Shown here: in pieces, positions 55,822 through 64,000 of the stretch
Position numbering within the stretch: the stretch's first letter is position 1
Layout of the letters: every line of letters begins with the position of its first letter
Source: Microbacterium oryzae
GTDB taxonomy: Bacteria > Actinomycetota > Actinomycetes > Actinomycetales > Microbacteriaceae
NCBI RefSeq assembly: GCF_009735645.1
Contig: NZ_CP032550.1
Span: 1,302,001-1,366,000, forward strand
DNA: 64,000 nt
Direction of reading: 5' to 3'
Translations under genes and position numbers: made by a program
The notes under the pieces: model-generated
What the model saw: only the letters and a program-made list of their open reading frames with translations
Databases searched by the model: none
What the model was told of the DNA's origin: nothing

Positions 55822-56191
55822 GAGGTCTCTCCTTCTTTGTTTAACCTCGCCGGTCCGTGTGACCGACGAGTCATGCGAAGGAGCAGGAACAGGCAGATAT
55901 AGGCCGCACGGCCGGAGCCGAAGCTCCACGCTCGCCTGCGCTGGCCACCAGGAGAAACCCACCGGATGGCTCATCCGGGAGATCACTTCAGGGGACCAGC
56001 TTCCTGCCAGCCTGCTCCATGTCGTGTTCAGTTGTCGGGCGCGCATGAGCGTGCCCACCGCCACCCTACCAGCGCGAGGCGCGGGAGACCCGGTTTCGCC
56101 CCGGTGAACGACCGACGACGCCGGATGAACAGCCGGCGAAGCCTCGTCCAGACTCCTGGGATGGCCGGGCCCGCGACGGCAGGCTGGAGGC
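55822..56191. other. Spacer between pnp and the glycosyltransferase gene
   Basis: 370 bp with no coding region I can support. It holds the pnp leader on the minus strand, including a structured element at 55940-56011, a GGAGC..GCTCC stem near 55915-55930, and a TAGGGT -10 candidate near 56072 that would begin a leader of about 240 nt. Confidence 0.5.
55940..56011 (-). ncRNA. Structured pnp leader, probably the Actino-pnp RNA element
   Basis: In the 5' leader of pnp. On the minus strand GCTGGC pairs with GCCAGC at the two ends, AGGA with TCCT inside them, and a CCGGATG-AGC-CATCCGG hairpin is the centre. A conserved Actino-pnp motif is known upstream of pnp in Actinobacteria; position and fold agree, but I could not run the covariance model. 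Likely regulates pnp expression. Confidence 0.55.
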
Positions 56192-57331
56192 GTGCGAGTC
56201 GCCCTCTTCGCGGAGTCCTTCCTCCCCCACGTCAACGGGGTGACCAACTCCGTGCTGCAGGTCGTGCGCCATCTCGAGGAGCAGGGCCACGAGACGCTCG
56301 TCGTCGCCCCACGCGGCGGCGGCCGACGCGAGGCGCCTCGGCTGCGCACCGAGCTCGTCGCGTCGCTCCCCCTCCCCGCCTACCCGGATGTGCGGGTCGC
56401 GCTCGCACCGGTGCGCCGGATGCGGGCGGTGCTCCAGCGCTTCCGGCCCGACGTCGTCCACCTCGCCTCGCCGTTCGTCCTCGGATGGCAGGCCCTCCTG
56501 GCCGCGGAGTCCCTCGGCATCCCCGTGGTGGCGGTGTACCAGACCGACGTCATCGCGTACGCCGAGCGCTACGGCGTCCCGAGCGCGGCGGCCGTGGCCG
56601 CCGCGCACGTCGGGCGCCTCCACCGCCGCGCGACGCTCACCCTCGCGCCGTCGTCGGCCGCGCACGCGCAGCTGACGACGCTGGGCGTCGTCGGGCTCCG
56701 ACGCTGGGGGCGCGGGGTGGACGCCGAGCGCTTCTCCCCCGGGCGGCGATCGGAGGCGTGGCGAGCGCGGGTCGCACCCGGTGAGCGGATCGTGGGGTAC
56801 GTCGGGCGCCTCGCGGCGGAGAAGCAGGTGGAGGATCTGCGCGCGCTCTGCGACCTGCCGCGCACCCGTGTCGTCGTGGTGGGCGACGGCCCCGAGCGCG
56901 CGCGCCTCGAGGCCCGACTCCCCGGCGCGGTCTTCACGGGATTCCTCGGCGGAGACGACCTCGCCGATGCGCTGGCGAGCTTCGACGTCTTCGTGCATCC
57001 CGGCGAGAGCGAGACGTTCTGCCAGACCGTGCAGGAGGCGCTCGCGAGCGGGGTCCCGGTCGTGGCGACGGGCAGGGGCGGCCCGCTCGACCTCGTGCGC
57101 AGCAGCGTCGACGGATGGCTGTATCGCCCCGGAGACCTGCGCGACCTCCGCGACCGGGTGGTGGACCTCCTCGGCGACGACGCCAAGCGGCGGGCGTTCG
57201 GCGAGGCCGCCCGGGAGAGCGTCCGCACGCGCACGTGGGCCGCCCTCACCGAGCAGCTCGTGGGCCGCTACAGCGAGTCGCTCGACCTCGCGCCCAGCAG
57301 GCTCTCGAAGGAGCCGCCGGCGCCGAGGTAG
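56192..57331 (+). CDS. GT4-family glycosyltransferase, PimB/MgtA-like
   Basis: A 379-residue GT-B glycosyltransferase. The N-domain opens [21 protein letters not shown], and the C-domain holds the nucleotide-sugar site [19 protein letters not shown], with EX7E. It resembles actinobacterial GDP-mannose-dependent alpha-mannosyltransferases of lipid glycan synthesis. The GTG start follows GGAGG. The final ~20 codons overlap the convergent FMN reductase gene by 64 bp. Confidence 0.85.
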   Translation: MRVALFAESFLPHVNGVTNSVLQVVRHLEEQGHETLVVAPRGGGRREAPRLRTELVASLPLPAYPDVRVALAPVRRMRAVLQRFRPDVVHLASPFVLGWQALLAAESLGIPVVAVYQTDVIAYAERYGVPSAAAVAAAHVGRLHRRATLTLAPSSAAHAQLTTLGVVGLRRWGRGVDAERFSPGRRSEAWRARVAPGERIVGYVGRLAAEKQVEDLRALCDLPRTRVVVVGDGPERARLEARLPGAVFTGFLGGDDLADALASFDVFVHPGESETFCQTVQEALASGVPVVATGRGGPLDLVRSSVDGWLYRPGDLRDLRDRVVDLLGDDAKRRAFGEAARESVRTRTWAALTEQLVGRYSESLDLAPSRLSKEPPAPR

Positions 57332-57918
57332 CTCTCCGGCGAGAACGGATCGACCTTCTCGGTCCGCCCGCGCCCCGCCACGACGTCGACGAGCTCCCGC
57401 GCGGCGCGGTCGACGCGCTTCTGCAGCGGAGCCACGCGGTCGGCGCCCTGCCCCCAGTCGTCCGCGGCCGCGAAGACCCCCGTCGGCACCGGCTCGGCGT
57501 GCAGGTACGTGAACAGCGGCCGGATGGCGTAGTCGATCGCGAGCGAGTGGCGGGGCGTGCCTGCCGTCGCACCCAGCAGCACGGGCGTGCCCTCGATCGC
57601 CTCGCGGTCGAGCACGTCGATGAACGACTTAAACAGGCCGGAGTACGACGTGGAGAAGATCGGCGTGACGGCTATGAGCGCGTCCGCGTCGGCGATCTGC
57701 TTCATCGCGCCCGCGAGCGCCTGGGCGGGGAAGCCCGTCAGCATGGCGTTCATCACGTCGTGGGCGTGATCGCGCAGCTCGATCACGGACACCTCCGCTC
57801 GTATGCCGCGCGCGTCGAGCAGGTCGAGGACCGCCTTCGTCAGGCGATCGGCGAGCAGCCGCGTGGACGAGGGCTCGGACAGCCCCGCGGAGAGGACGGC
57901 GATGCGCACGGTGTCCAT
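57268..57918 (-). CDS. NAD(P)H-dependent FMN reductase (CE1759 family)
   Basis: A 216-residue flavodoxin-fold reductase (VRIAVLSAGLSEPSSTRLLADRL; TPIFSTSYSGLFKSFIDVLD; LLGATAGTPRHSL) that likely supplies reduced flavin to the upstream monooxygenase. The ATG at 57918 has GGAAGG 8 nt upstream; an alternative GTG at 57924 overlaps the monooxygenase stop but leaves only 2 nt for the Shine-Dalgarno. The C-terminal codons overlap the convergent glycosyltransferase gene. Confidence 0.87.
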   Translation of the reverse strand: MDTVRIAVLSAGLSEPSSTRLLADRLTKAVLDLLDARGIRAEVSVIELRDHAHDVMNAMLTGFPAQALAGAMKQIADADALIAVTPIFSTSYSGLFKSFIDVLDREAIEGTPVLLGATAGTPRHSLAIDYAIRPLFTYLHAEPVPTGVFAAADDWGQGADRVAPLQKRVDRAARELVDVVAGRGRTEKVDPFSPESYLGAGGSFESLLGARSSDSL

Positions 57919-57920
57919 GC

Positions 57921-59141
57921 TCACGCGCCCTTCCCGGCGAGCCCGAAGGCCGCGCCGCGCGGGGTGTCCTGGTACGGCGAGCCGCCCGTGACGTTGTCGC
58001 CGCGGTTGGCGTTCGGGCGCGGCTGGCGGGGCTCCGCGTCGCCGTACTTGGCCTTCACGCGGGCGGCGTGCGTGGGGGCGTCGGGAACCCCGGCCGGGCG
58101 GTTCTGTGCGAGCTCGCGCCGCAGCACGGGCACGACGTCCGCGCCGAGGAAGTCGATCTGCTCGAGGACGGTCTTCAGCGGGAGGCCGGCGTGATCGGTG
58201 AGGAAGAGCTGACGCTGGTAGTCGCCGAAGGTGTCGCGCATGGCGGCGTAGCGGTCGATCACCTGCTGGGGCGAGCCCACCGTGAGCGGCGTCATCTCGG
58301 TGAAGTCCTCCATCGTCGGCCCGTTGCCGTACACGGGAGCCGAGTCGAAGTAGGGGCGGAACTGCCGCACGGCGTCCTGCGAGTTCTTCGCGATGAAGGC
58401 CTGACCGCCGAGGCCGACGATCGCCTGCTCCGGGGTGCCGTGGCCGTAGTGCGCGTAGCGCTGACGGTAGAGCGCGATGAGGCGCTGGTAGTGCTCCTTC
58501 GGCCAGAAGATGTTGTTGGCGAAGAAGCCGTCGCCGTAGTACGCGGCCTGCTCCGCGATCTCGGGGGTGCGGATGGAGCCGTGCCAGACGAAGGGCTTGA
58601 CGTCGTCGAGCGGGCGCGGGGTGGAGGTGAAGCCCTGCAGCGGAGTGCGGAAGGAGCCCTCCCAGTCCACGACGTCCTCGGTCCAGAGGCGGTGGAGCAG
58701 GTTGTAGTTCTCGATGGCGAGCTGCAGGCCCTGGCGGATGTCCTTGCCGAACCAGGGGTAGACGGGGCCGGTGTTGCCTCGACCCATCATGAGGTCCATC
58801 CGACCGCCGGACAGATGCTGCAGCATCGCGTAGTCCTCAGCGATGCGCACCGGGTCGTTGGTCGTGATGAGCGTCGTCGACGTCGAGACGACGAGCCGCT
58901 CGGTCTGCGCGGCGATGTACGCGAGCGTGGTCGTCGGCGACGACGAGAAGAACGGCGGGTTGTGGTGCTCGCCGATCGCGAAGACGTCGAGGCCCGCATC
59001 TTCGGCGTGACGGGCGATGGTCACGACGTCGCGGATGCGCTCGGCCTCGCTGGGCGTGTATCCGGTCGTGGGGTCGCGCGTGATGTCGCTGACGGACATC
59101 AGGCCGAACTGCATCCCGGACCACGGGGTCGTGTCGCTCAC
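57921..59141 (-). CDS. LLM-class flavin-dependent monooxygenase (CE1758 family)
   Basis: A 406-residue luciferase-like TIM barrel (AEDAGLDVFAIGEHHNPPFF; SGGRMDLMMGRGNTGPVYPWF). The C-terminal ~50 residues are Pro/Arg/Gly-rich and specific to this group. It oxidises an unknown substrate with reduced flavin from the partner reductase. GGAGGAA precedes the GTG start, one of the clearer Shine-Dalgarno sites here. Confidence 0.88.
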   Translation of the reverse strand: MSDTTPWSGMQFGLMSVSDITRDPTTGYTPSEAERIRDVVTIARHAEDAGLDVFAIGEHHNPPFFSSSPTTTLAYIAAQTERLVVSTSTTLITTNDPVRIAEDYAMLQHLSGGRMDLMMGRGNTGPVYPWFGKDIRQGLQLAIENYNLLHRLWTEDVVDWEGSFRTPLQGFTSTPRPLDDVKPFVWHGSIRTPEIAEQAAYYGDGFFANNIFWPKEHYQRLIALYRQRYAHYGHGTPEQAIVGLGGQAFIAKNSQDAVRQFRPYFDSAPVYGNGPTMEDFTEMTPLTVGSPQQVIDRYAAMRDTFGDYQRQLFLTDHAGLPLKTVLEQIDFLGADVVPVLRRELAQNRPAGVPDAPTHAARVKAKYGDAEPRQPRPNANRGDNVTGGSPYQDTPRGAAFGLAGKGA

Positions 59142-59270
59142 CGGTTCCTCCGATTCCGCGGGCGGATGGCCGCTCGCCTTTTCATGCGTCTGAATGTACT
59201 TGGTGAAACGCCGGGAGCGCGAATCCATTCCCGATCCGCGCGGATCGCTCGTCGGCCATCCGCTCATCGG

Positions 59271-59276
59271 TAGCGT
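59271..59276 (+). promoter_or_regulatory. Candidate -10 box of the acyltransferase gene (leaderless)
   Basis: TAGCGT ends 8 nt before the ATG at 59285. Confidence 0.45.
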
Positions 59277-59284
59277 AGGGCGCG

Positions 59285-60403
59285 ATGACCAGCGAGGCAC
59301 CGCCGCCGACGTCGGCCGCGACGACGAGACCGCGGCGCCGTGTGCCGTTCTGGGACAACGCGCGCTTCGCGTGCATCGTGCTGGTCGTGCTCGGCCATGC
59401 GATCCAGCGGCTCATCCACGACTCCAATATCGCCTACGCCTTCTATCTGTCGTTCTACGCGTTCCACATGCCCGCGTTCGCGATCATCTCCGGGTACTTC
59501 TCGAAGTCCGACCCGCCGTCGCGACGCCAGATGACGCGGATCGTCACCGACATCCTCCTCCCGTATCTCGTGTTCGAGGCGCTGTGGTGGTTCACGAAGT
59601 GGCTGGTGGAGGGACGGTTCGACCCGAACATCACGCAGCCGTCCTGGACGCTGTGGTTCCTGCTCGCACTGGGCATCTTCCGGCTGACGCTGCCCTACCT
59701 GGCCCTGCTGCGCTGGCCGCTGCTGTGGTCGGTGGCCATCTCGATCGGCGTCGGCTACCTGCCGAACGTCGACAGCACCTTCTCGCTCTCGCGCACGCTG
59801 GGGTTCCTGCCGTTCTTCGTCCTCGGGTGGTGGCTGCGCGAGCACGACATCGTCGAGCGGTTCGGCCTGCTGCGGCATCGACCCTGGTGGGCGTACACCG
59901 CCGCGATCGGCCTGTTCGCGCTCGACGCGTGGCTCGCGTACGCCGGCCTCGACGCGTGGCGCGAGATGGAGCTGCGGTACTGGTTCTTCTACGACGACTC
60001 GTATCCCGACCTGCTGCCGCAGCCGATGTGGTGGGCGGGCGGTGTCCGACTGGCGACGCTGCTCATCGGGTTCGTGCTGTCGGCGGCCTTCTTCGTGCTC
60101 GTGCCGCTGCGGCGCACGCCCTGGACCGCGCTCGGCCAGTACACGATGTACGTCTACCTGCTGCACTCGTTCGTGCTGTACCCGTTCCGGGAATCGGGGG
60201 TGCTGCGCGGCCTCGAGCCGACATGGCTGTGGCTCCCGACCGTGTGCGTCCTCGCCGTGGCCGTGACCGTCCTGCTCGCGACGCGACCTGTCCGCGTCAT
60301 CGCCGGCCCGCTCGTCGAGCCGCGGCCGCGGCGGCTGTTCCGCGACCCGACGCTCCTGCCGAGCCGACGCGACGACCCGACCGGATCGCGCCGCGGCAGC
60401 TGA
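59285..60403 (+). CDS. Acyltransferase 3 family membrane protein
   Basis: A 372-residue membrane acyltransferase with about ten helices. The catalytic-region histidine is in the first helix (FACIVLVVLGHAIQRL), and FHMPAFAIISGYF follows, both typical of family 3. These enzymes O-acylate surface polysaccharides, antibiotics or lipids; the acceptor here is unknown. A charged tail of about 35 residues follows the last helix. Confidence 0.88.
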   Translation: MTSEAPPPTSAATTRPRRRVPFWDNARFACIVLVVLGHAIQRLIHDSNIAYAFYLSFYAFHMPAFAIISGYFSKSDPPSRRQMTRIVTDILLPYLVFEALWWFTKWLVEGRFDPNITQPSWTLWFLLALGIFRLTLPYLALLRWPLLWSVAISIGVGYLPNVDSTFSLSRTLGFLPFFVLGWWLREHDIVERFGLLRHRPWWAYTAAIGLFALDAWLAYAGLDAWREMELRYWFFYDDSYPDLLPQPMWWAGGVRLATLLIGFVLSAAFFVLVPLRRTPWTALGQYTMYVYLLHSFVLYPFRESGVLRGLEPTWLWLPTVCVLAVAVTVLLATRPVRVIAGPLVEPRPRRLFRDPTLLPSRRDDPTGSRRGS

Positions 60404-60426
60404 CGCGCAGGACGCCGGGTACGACG

Positions 60427-60456
60427 AAGGCCCGCCCCACACCTGGGACGGGCCTT
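60427..60456. terminator. Bidirectional terminator between the acyltransferase gene and rpsO
   Basis: AAGGCCCG/CGGGCCTT stem, centred between the two convergent stop codons. Confidence 0.7.
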
Positions 60457-60489
60457 CGGGAAGACGATTGAACGCTGGTGCGCTCTGCC

Positions 60490-60759
60490 TTATCGACGGA
60501 GACCGAGACGCTCGATCAGCGCACGGTAGCGTGCGATGTCGATGTCCTGGAGGTAACCGAGGAGGCGACGGCGCTGACCGACGAGCAGGAACAGACCACG
60601 ACGCGAGTGGTGGTCGTGCTTGTGCTCCTTCAGGTGCTCGGTGAGGTCCTTGATGCGCTGCGTCATGAGCGCGACCTGCACCTCGGGGGATCCGGTGTCA
60701 CCGGGGTGCGTCGCGTACTCTTCGATGATCGCCTTCTTGACGTCTGCTTCCAGTGCCAT
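60490..60759 (-). CDS. rpsO: 30S ribosomal protein S15
   Basis: Primary 16S-binding protein of the platform, 89 residues ([29 protein letters not shown]...[18 protein letters not shown]). AAAGGGG precedes the ATG. A TAGACT promoter candidate at 60851-60856 gives a ~85-nt leader, where S15 could bind its own mRNA as in other bacteria; no pseudoknot was verified. Confidence 0.98.
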   Translation of the reverse strand: MALEADVKKAIIEEYATHPGDTGSPEVQVALMTQRIKDLTEHLKEHKHDHHSRRGLFLLVGQRRRLLGYLQDIDIARYRALIERLGLRR

Positions 60760-60850
60760 AGATTCGATCCCCTTTCAGCTCGTTGCGCGGCGCCCGACGC
60801 CTGATGCGTGGGCTCTCTTTATCCGCGGCCGATCGAACGGCAACCCCACG

Positions 60851-60856
60851 AGTCTA
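60851..60856 (-). promoter_or_regulatory. Candidate -10 box for rpsO
   Basis: TAGACT on the minus strand, about 92 nt upstream of the rpsO ATG. Confidence 0.4.
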
Positions 60857-60884
60857 CCTCATCCGCGGGGGCCGGGAGAGCGGA

Positions 60885-60890
60885 TAGCCT
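60885..60890 (+). promoter_or_regulatory. Candidate -10 box of the MFS gene (leaderless)
   Basis: TAGCCT ends 7 nt before the GTG at 60898. Confidence 0.5.
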
Positions 60891-60897
60891 CCCTGGA

Positions 60898-62211
60898 GTG
60901 TCCTCGCGCCTGCTCCTCGACTTGCGCCCTCTGACTGAGAGCCCCGCCTTCGCGCGGCTGTGGGTCGGCTCCATACTGGGCGGGCTCGGCGGGCAGCTGA
61001 CCATCACCGCAGTCATGCTCCACATGTACGAGCTGACCGCGTCCACCTTCGCGGTGTCGATGATCGCCGTGGCGGGCCTGCTCCCCATGATCCTCGCCGG
61101 CCTCTACGGCGGGATGCTCGCCGACTGGTTCGATCGGCGCGCGGTCGCGCTGAGCGCCGCGACCGTGACCTGGATCTCCACCGCCCTGCTGGCGGTGCTG
61201 GCATGGACGGGTCTCGTCGACGTGGGATGGCTGTATGCGCTGTCCATCGTCAACTCGGCGGCGAACTCCATCGTCTCCGCGACGAAGATGGCGATCACGC
61301 CTCGGCTCGTCGGCGATCGCCTCATCCCCGCCGCGGCGGCGCTGAACGGCATCACGGTCGGCGTGATGGTCATGGTCGGGCCCGCCCTCGGCGGCGTCCT
61401 CGTGGCGCTTTTCGGCTATCCGGTGACCTACACGCTCGACGTCGTGCTCATGCTGTCGCTCTTCCTCGGCCTGTGGACGCTGCCGCGCCTGCGCCCCGAG
61501 GGCGAGTCGGTGCGCCCGGGGCTCGCGTCGCTGGCCGACGGATGGCGCTTCCTGCGACGCGCTCCGAACATCCGTCTGCAGTTCCTCCTCGACATCGTCG
61601 CGATGACGTTCGGGAACCCGCTCGCCCTCTTCCCCGCGGTGGGCGCGGTGGTGCTGGGCGGCGGCGAGATCACGACCGGACTGCTGGTCGCGGCGAACGC
61701 CGTCGGCGCCTTCGCCTCGAGCCTGTTCTCGGGCCGCATCTCCGCCTACCGCCATCACGGGCTCGGCATCGGCCGGGCGATCCAGGTGTTCGGGGCCGTC
61801 ACAGCCGTGTTCGGGCTGGTGCTGACCGCCGCATGGCTCTCCCCCGGCGAGGCGTCGGCGGGGCGACCGCACGTCGCCCTCATCGTCGCGGCGATGGCGT
61901 GCCTCGCGTGCGCCGGCGCCGCAGACAACATCAGCTCGATCTACCGGCAGACGATGCTGCAGTCGGCGGTCCCCGACGCCATCCGCGGCCGCCTGCAGGG
62001 CGTGTTCATCGTCGTCGTGACGGGCGGGCCGCGACTGGGAGCGCTCTACGCGGGAGGGTTCGCCACGATCGCGGCGACATGGTTCGGCGAGAGCGGCAGC
62101 GCGTGGCTGCCGCCGCTCCTCGGCGGACTGCTGGTCGTGGCGATCACCACGGCCATCCTGCGGGCCTTCCCGCGCTTCCGCGGATACGACGCGGAGAACC
62201 CCACCCTCTGA
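60898..62211 (+). CDS. MFS transporter, enterobactin-exporter/drug-efflux type
   Basis: A 437-residue major-facilitator transporter with about 12 helices and the MFS A-motif-like GGMLADWFDRRAVAL after helix 2. It resembles the EntS/MFS_3 exporters of siderophores and drugs. The GTG start is fixed by the TAGCCT box and by the leader SSRLLLDLRPLTESPAFARLW. No regulator gene is adjacent. Confidence 0.88.
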   Translation: MSSRLLLDLRPLTESPAFARLWVGSILGGLGGQLTITAVMLHMYELTASTFAVSMIAVAGLLPMILAGLYGGMLADWFDRRAVALSAATVTWISTALLAVLAWTGLVDVGWLYALSIVNSAANSIVSATKMAITPRLVGDRLIPAAAALNGITVGVMVMVGPALGGVLVALFGYPVTYTLDVVLMLSLFLGLWTLPRLRPEGESVRPGLASLADGWRFLRRAPNIRLQFLLDIVAMTFGNPLALFPAVGAVVLGGGEITTGLLVAANAVGAFASSLFSGRISAYRHHGLGIGRAIQVFGAVTAVFGLVLTAAWLSPGEASAGRPHVALIVAAMACLACAGAADNISSIYRQTMLQSAVPDAIRGRLQGVFIVVVTGGPRLGALYAGGFATIAATWFGESGSAWLPPLLGGLLVVAITTAILRAFPRFRGYDAENPTL

Positions 62212-62225
62212 GCGGCGCCGGGTAC

Positions 62226-62261
62226 GCGAAGAGGCCGACCCCGCAGGGCCGGCCTCTTCGC
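62226..62261. terminator. Bidirectional terminator between the MFS and YceI genes
   Basis: GCGAAGAGGCC/GGCCTCTTCGC, an 11-bp perfect stem with a 14-nt loop between the convergent stops. Confidence 0.75.
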
Positions 62262-62266
62262 ACGGG

Positions 62267-62815
62267 TCACGCGGCGAGCGCGCCCTGCAGATCGAGCGTG
62301 ATCTTGACGTCCTTGCCGACGAGCACGCCGCCGGTCTCGAGCGCGGCGTTCCACGTCAGGCCGAAGTCCTCGCGGTTGATCGACGCCACGGCCGTCGCGC
62401 CGGCCTTGTAGTTGCCCCACGGGTCGGTGCCGAAGCCGCCGAGCTCCAGCTCGAACGTGACCGGGCGCGTGACGTCCTTGATGGTGAGGTCGCCGTCGAC
62501 GAGCAGGTCGCCGCCGTTCTCGCGGACGCCGGTGCTCGTGAACGTGAGCGCGGGGTGCTGCTCGACATCGAAGAAGTCCGCGGACCGCAGGTGCTGGTCG
62601 CGCCCCTCGTCCTTGGTGTCGAGGGAGGCGGCGTCCGCCGTCGCGGTCACCGACGCCTCCAGGACGTTCTCGGGCAGGACGATCGTCGCCGACTTCACCG
62701 TGAACGCGCCGCGCACCTTGGAGATCATCATGTGCCGCACCTCGAAGCCGACCTCGCTGTGCGCGGGGTCGAGCTCGTAGGTGCCGGGGCGGTAACCGGG
62801 GATGTCGATGGTCAT
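62267..62815 (-). CDS. YceI family protein
   Basis: A 182-residue lipocalin-like barrel that binds isoprenoid-type lipids in relatives (YELDPAHSEVGFEVRHMMISKVRG; DVTRPVTFELEL; DFGLTWNAALETGGVLVG). No signal peptide, so it is cytosolic, as in most actinobacterial members. GAGGAG precedes the ATG. Confidence 0.9.
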   Translation of the reverse strand: MTIDIPGYRPGTYELDPAHSEVGFEVRHMMISKVRGAFTVKSATIVLPENVLEASVTATADAASLDTKDEGRDQHLRSADFFDVEQHPALTFTSTGVRENGGDLLVDGDLTIKDVTRPVTFELELGGFGTDPWGNYKAGATAVASINREDFGLTWNAALETGGVLVGKDVKITLDLQGALAA

Positions 62816-62925
62816 GCGTGCTCCTCAGAGGTCCTTCGCCGCATCTGCGGCGTCACATGAGCACAATACCCATTCGCCTGCATATATTCCAGCTTTCCCG
62901 ACATTCGTCGGAACCGGTCATGGCA

Positions 62926-62956
62926 AAGCGCCGCACGGATGGCCCGTGCGGCGCTT
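62926..62956 (-). terminator. Terminator after the FKBP gene
   Basis: AAGCGCCGCAC/GTGCGGCGCTT stem, 11 bp with a 9-nt loop, about 16 nt past the FKBP stop. Confidence 0.7.
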
Positions 62957-62971
62957 CGCGAGGATGTCGGG

Positions 62972-63352
62972 TCAGGCGACGGCGAGGAGGTCGATGATGA
63001 AGATCAGCGACTTCCCGCTGAGGAAGTGGCCGGCGCCGGCAGGGCCGTACGCCAGGTGCGGCGGAATCACGAGCTCGCGGCGGCCGCCGACCTTCATGCC
63101 GGGGATGCCGTCCTGCCAGCCCTGGATGAGGCCGCGCAGGGGGAACTGGATGCTCTCCCCGCGGTTCCAGGACGAGTCGAACTCGTCGCCGGTCTCGTAC
63201 TCGACACCCGCGTAGTGCACGGTGACGGTGTCGCCGGGCTTCGCCTCCGCGCCGTCGCCCACGATGATGTCGCGGATGGCCAGCTGGGTGGGGGCGGGCC
63301 CCTCGGGTGCGTCGAACTCGGGCTTGGTGCGTTCTGCGCTCATATCCTCCAT
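62972..63352 (-). CDS. FKBP-type peptidyl-prolyl isomerase
   Basis: A 126-residue single FKBP domain (GDTVTVHYAGVEYETGDEFDSSWNRGESIQFPL; WQDGIPGMKVGGRRELVIPPHLAYG), cytosolic. It assists folding at proline bonds. The first ATG is used; a second ATG three codons in (MSAERT) is the likelier homologue start but its GGAGG lies only 2 nt away. Confidence 0.9.
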   Translation of the reverse strand: MEDMSAERTKPEFDAPEGPAPTQLAIRDIIVGDGAEAKPGDTVTVHYAGVEYETGDEFDSSWNRGESIQFPLRGLIQGWQDGIPGMKVGGRRELVIPPHLAYGPAGAGHFLSGKSLIFIIDLLAVA

Positions 63353-63435
63353 GATGCCCGCTTCTCGCCGGGGGCGCGCCGGTACAGCGACACATGACGC
63401 GTCGAATGCCGCTATGTCGCCGCAGTTGGGCAGAA

Positions 63436-64000
63436 TGAGCCGCGTGAGGAGTGTTCCGCCCAGCTCTGAGCCCGCAGAGCCCGCCAGGAGCGTCGCGGCG
63501 CGCGTCTATCGCGCCCTCGCGCACCGCGCATGGGAGGATGCGCTCCGTCTCGTCGAGGCGAACTGGTCGGAGCTGCTCTCGACGAACGCGGCAGCCATCC
63601 GCGCCGTCATGAGCACCGTGCCGCTCGAGCTCGTAGAGAGCGACGCCCGCTGGCGACGCGTGCGCGACTACCTCGAGACCGTGCCCGGCGGCCGGGCGCC
63701 GACGGTGCATCTCGCGCCCTCCTCGGCGTTCGCGGAGGCGATGGCTCTCACCGAGGAGGCCAAGCACATCTCACAGCGCGGCGACCTCGCGCCGGCCCTC
63801 AAGACGGTGCGGGAGGCACGCGCGGCCTACATGACCGCGAGTGCGCAACGGCGCGGCGGCACGCTGGCCGACCTTCCGCGGCTGCTGCTCGTCTGGGGCG
63901 GGATCGAACTGGCGGGAGGCGATCCGGGCATCGCGCTGGACGAGCTGACGCGCGCCTACTCGATGGCACACGCGGGCGGAGTGCCGCAGATCGCGCTGAT
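63436..64000 (+). CDS. N-terminal part of an uncharacterised helical-repeat protein, possibly a LuxR-type regulator
   Basis: 188 codons open to the right edge. The visible part is all-helical with TPR-like arrays (AHRAWEDALRLVEANWSELL; ALKTVREARAAYMTAS; GDPGIALDELTRAYSMAHAGG), the layout of the N-terminal region of large LuxR regulators in Microbacteriaceae. The DNA-binding C-terminus lies outside the window, so the call is tentative. ATG is chosen over a GTG three codons later. Confidence 0.5.

Noticed and set aside
60760..60850. S15 autoregulatory pseudoknot in the rpsO leader
   Set aside because: No convincing pairing pattern was seen by eye; a leader exists but a fold is unproven.

Overview
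The window is a gene-dense, very GC-rich stretch of actinobacterial chromosome, most likely from Microbacterium or a close relative in the Microbacteriaceae. The evidence is the conserved block recX-recA-DUF3046-ClgR-like-cinA-pgsA-ftsK-rnj-dapA, a PriA-type HisA, DUF1844 and SseB proteins, LexA boxes of the CGAAC-N4-KTTCGA kind, frequent GTG/TTG starts, and many start codons placed 6-9 nt behind a TANNNT hexamer, as in leaderless actinobacterial mRNAs. I found no rRNA, tRNA, insertion sequence, prophage or CRISPR array. About 56 protein genes are supported, most on the minus strand, and two of them are cut by the window edges.

Layout: 1-5773 is the arginine operon argC-J-B-D-F, whose genes are joined by 4-nt start/stop overlaps and followed by a membrane acetyltransferase-like gene. 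5774-6248 is a repeat-rich gap. 6249-9787 is pheS-pheT. 9846-11297 encodes a secreted protein with three HFYT repeats. 11356-14705 is a glutamate-type ABC importer (gluA-B-C-D). 14786-16948 holds an RNA 2'-O-methyltransferase and the translation operon infC-rpmI-rplT. 17194-21595 has DUF1844, SseB and the histidine genes hisC-hisB-hisH-priA. 21626-22914 is a divergent LysM-protein/lexA pair with a LexA box between them. 22976-26276 is metF-metE. 26419-29169 has an S9 peptidase and a membrane protein. 29189-33203 has hflX, an RsmC-like methyltransferase and a divergent lysG/lysE-like pair. 33234-39284 is dapF-miaA-miaB-recX-recA-DUF3046-ClgR-like. 39410-46184 is cinA-pgsA-ftsK-rnj-dapA. 46190-50287 has folA-thyA, osmC, an epimerase, a TPR membrane protein and dapB. 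50334-51563 holds an AbiEi/DUF559-type gene between two copies of an 81-bp direct repeat. 51598-64000 has a phosphatase, a catalytically degenerate aldo/keto reductase, pnp with a structured leader, a glycosyltransferase, a flavin monooxygenase/FMN reductase pair, an acyltransferase, rpsO, an MFS exporter, yceI, an FKBP and the start of a possible regulator.

How the genes work together: several blocks feed one theme each. These are arginine and histidine synthesis, methionine/one-carbon metabolism (metF, metE, folA, thyA), lysine/diaminopimelate (dapA, dapB, dapF, lysine-type exporter), translation (pheST, infC-rpmI-rplT, rpsO), RNA decay and modification (rnj, pnp, miaA, miaB) and the SOS response (lexA, LysM protein, recA-recX). 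No obviously new multi-gene system is visible. The least explained items are the repeat-flanked AbiEi/DUF559 gene, the CTAG-rich palindromic array upstream of the arg operon, and the reductase that lacks its catalytic tetrad.
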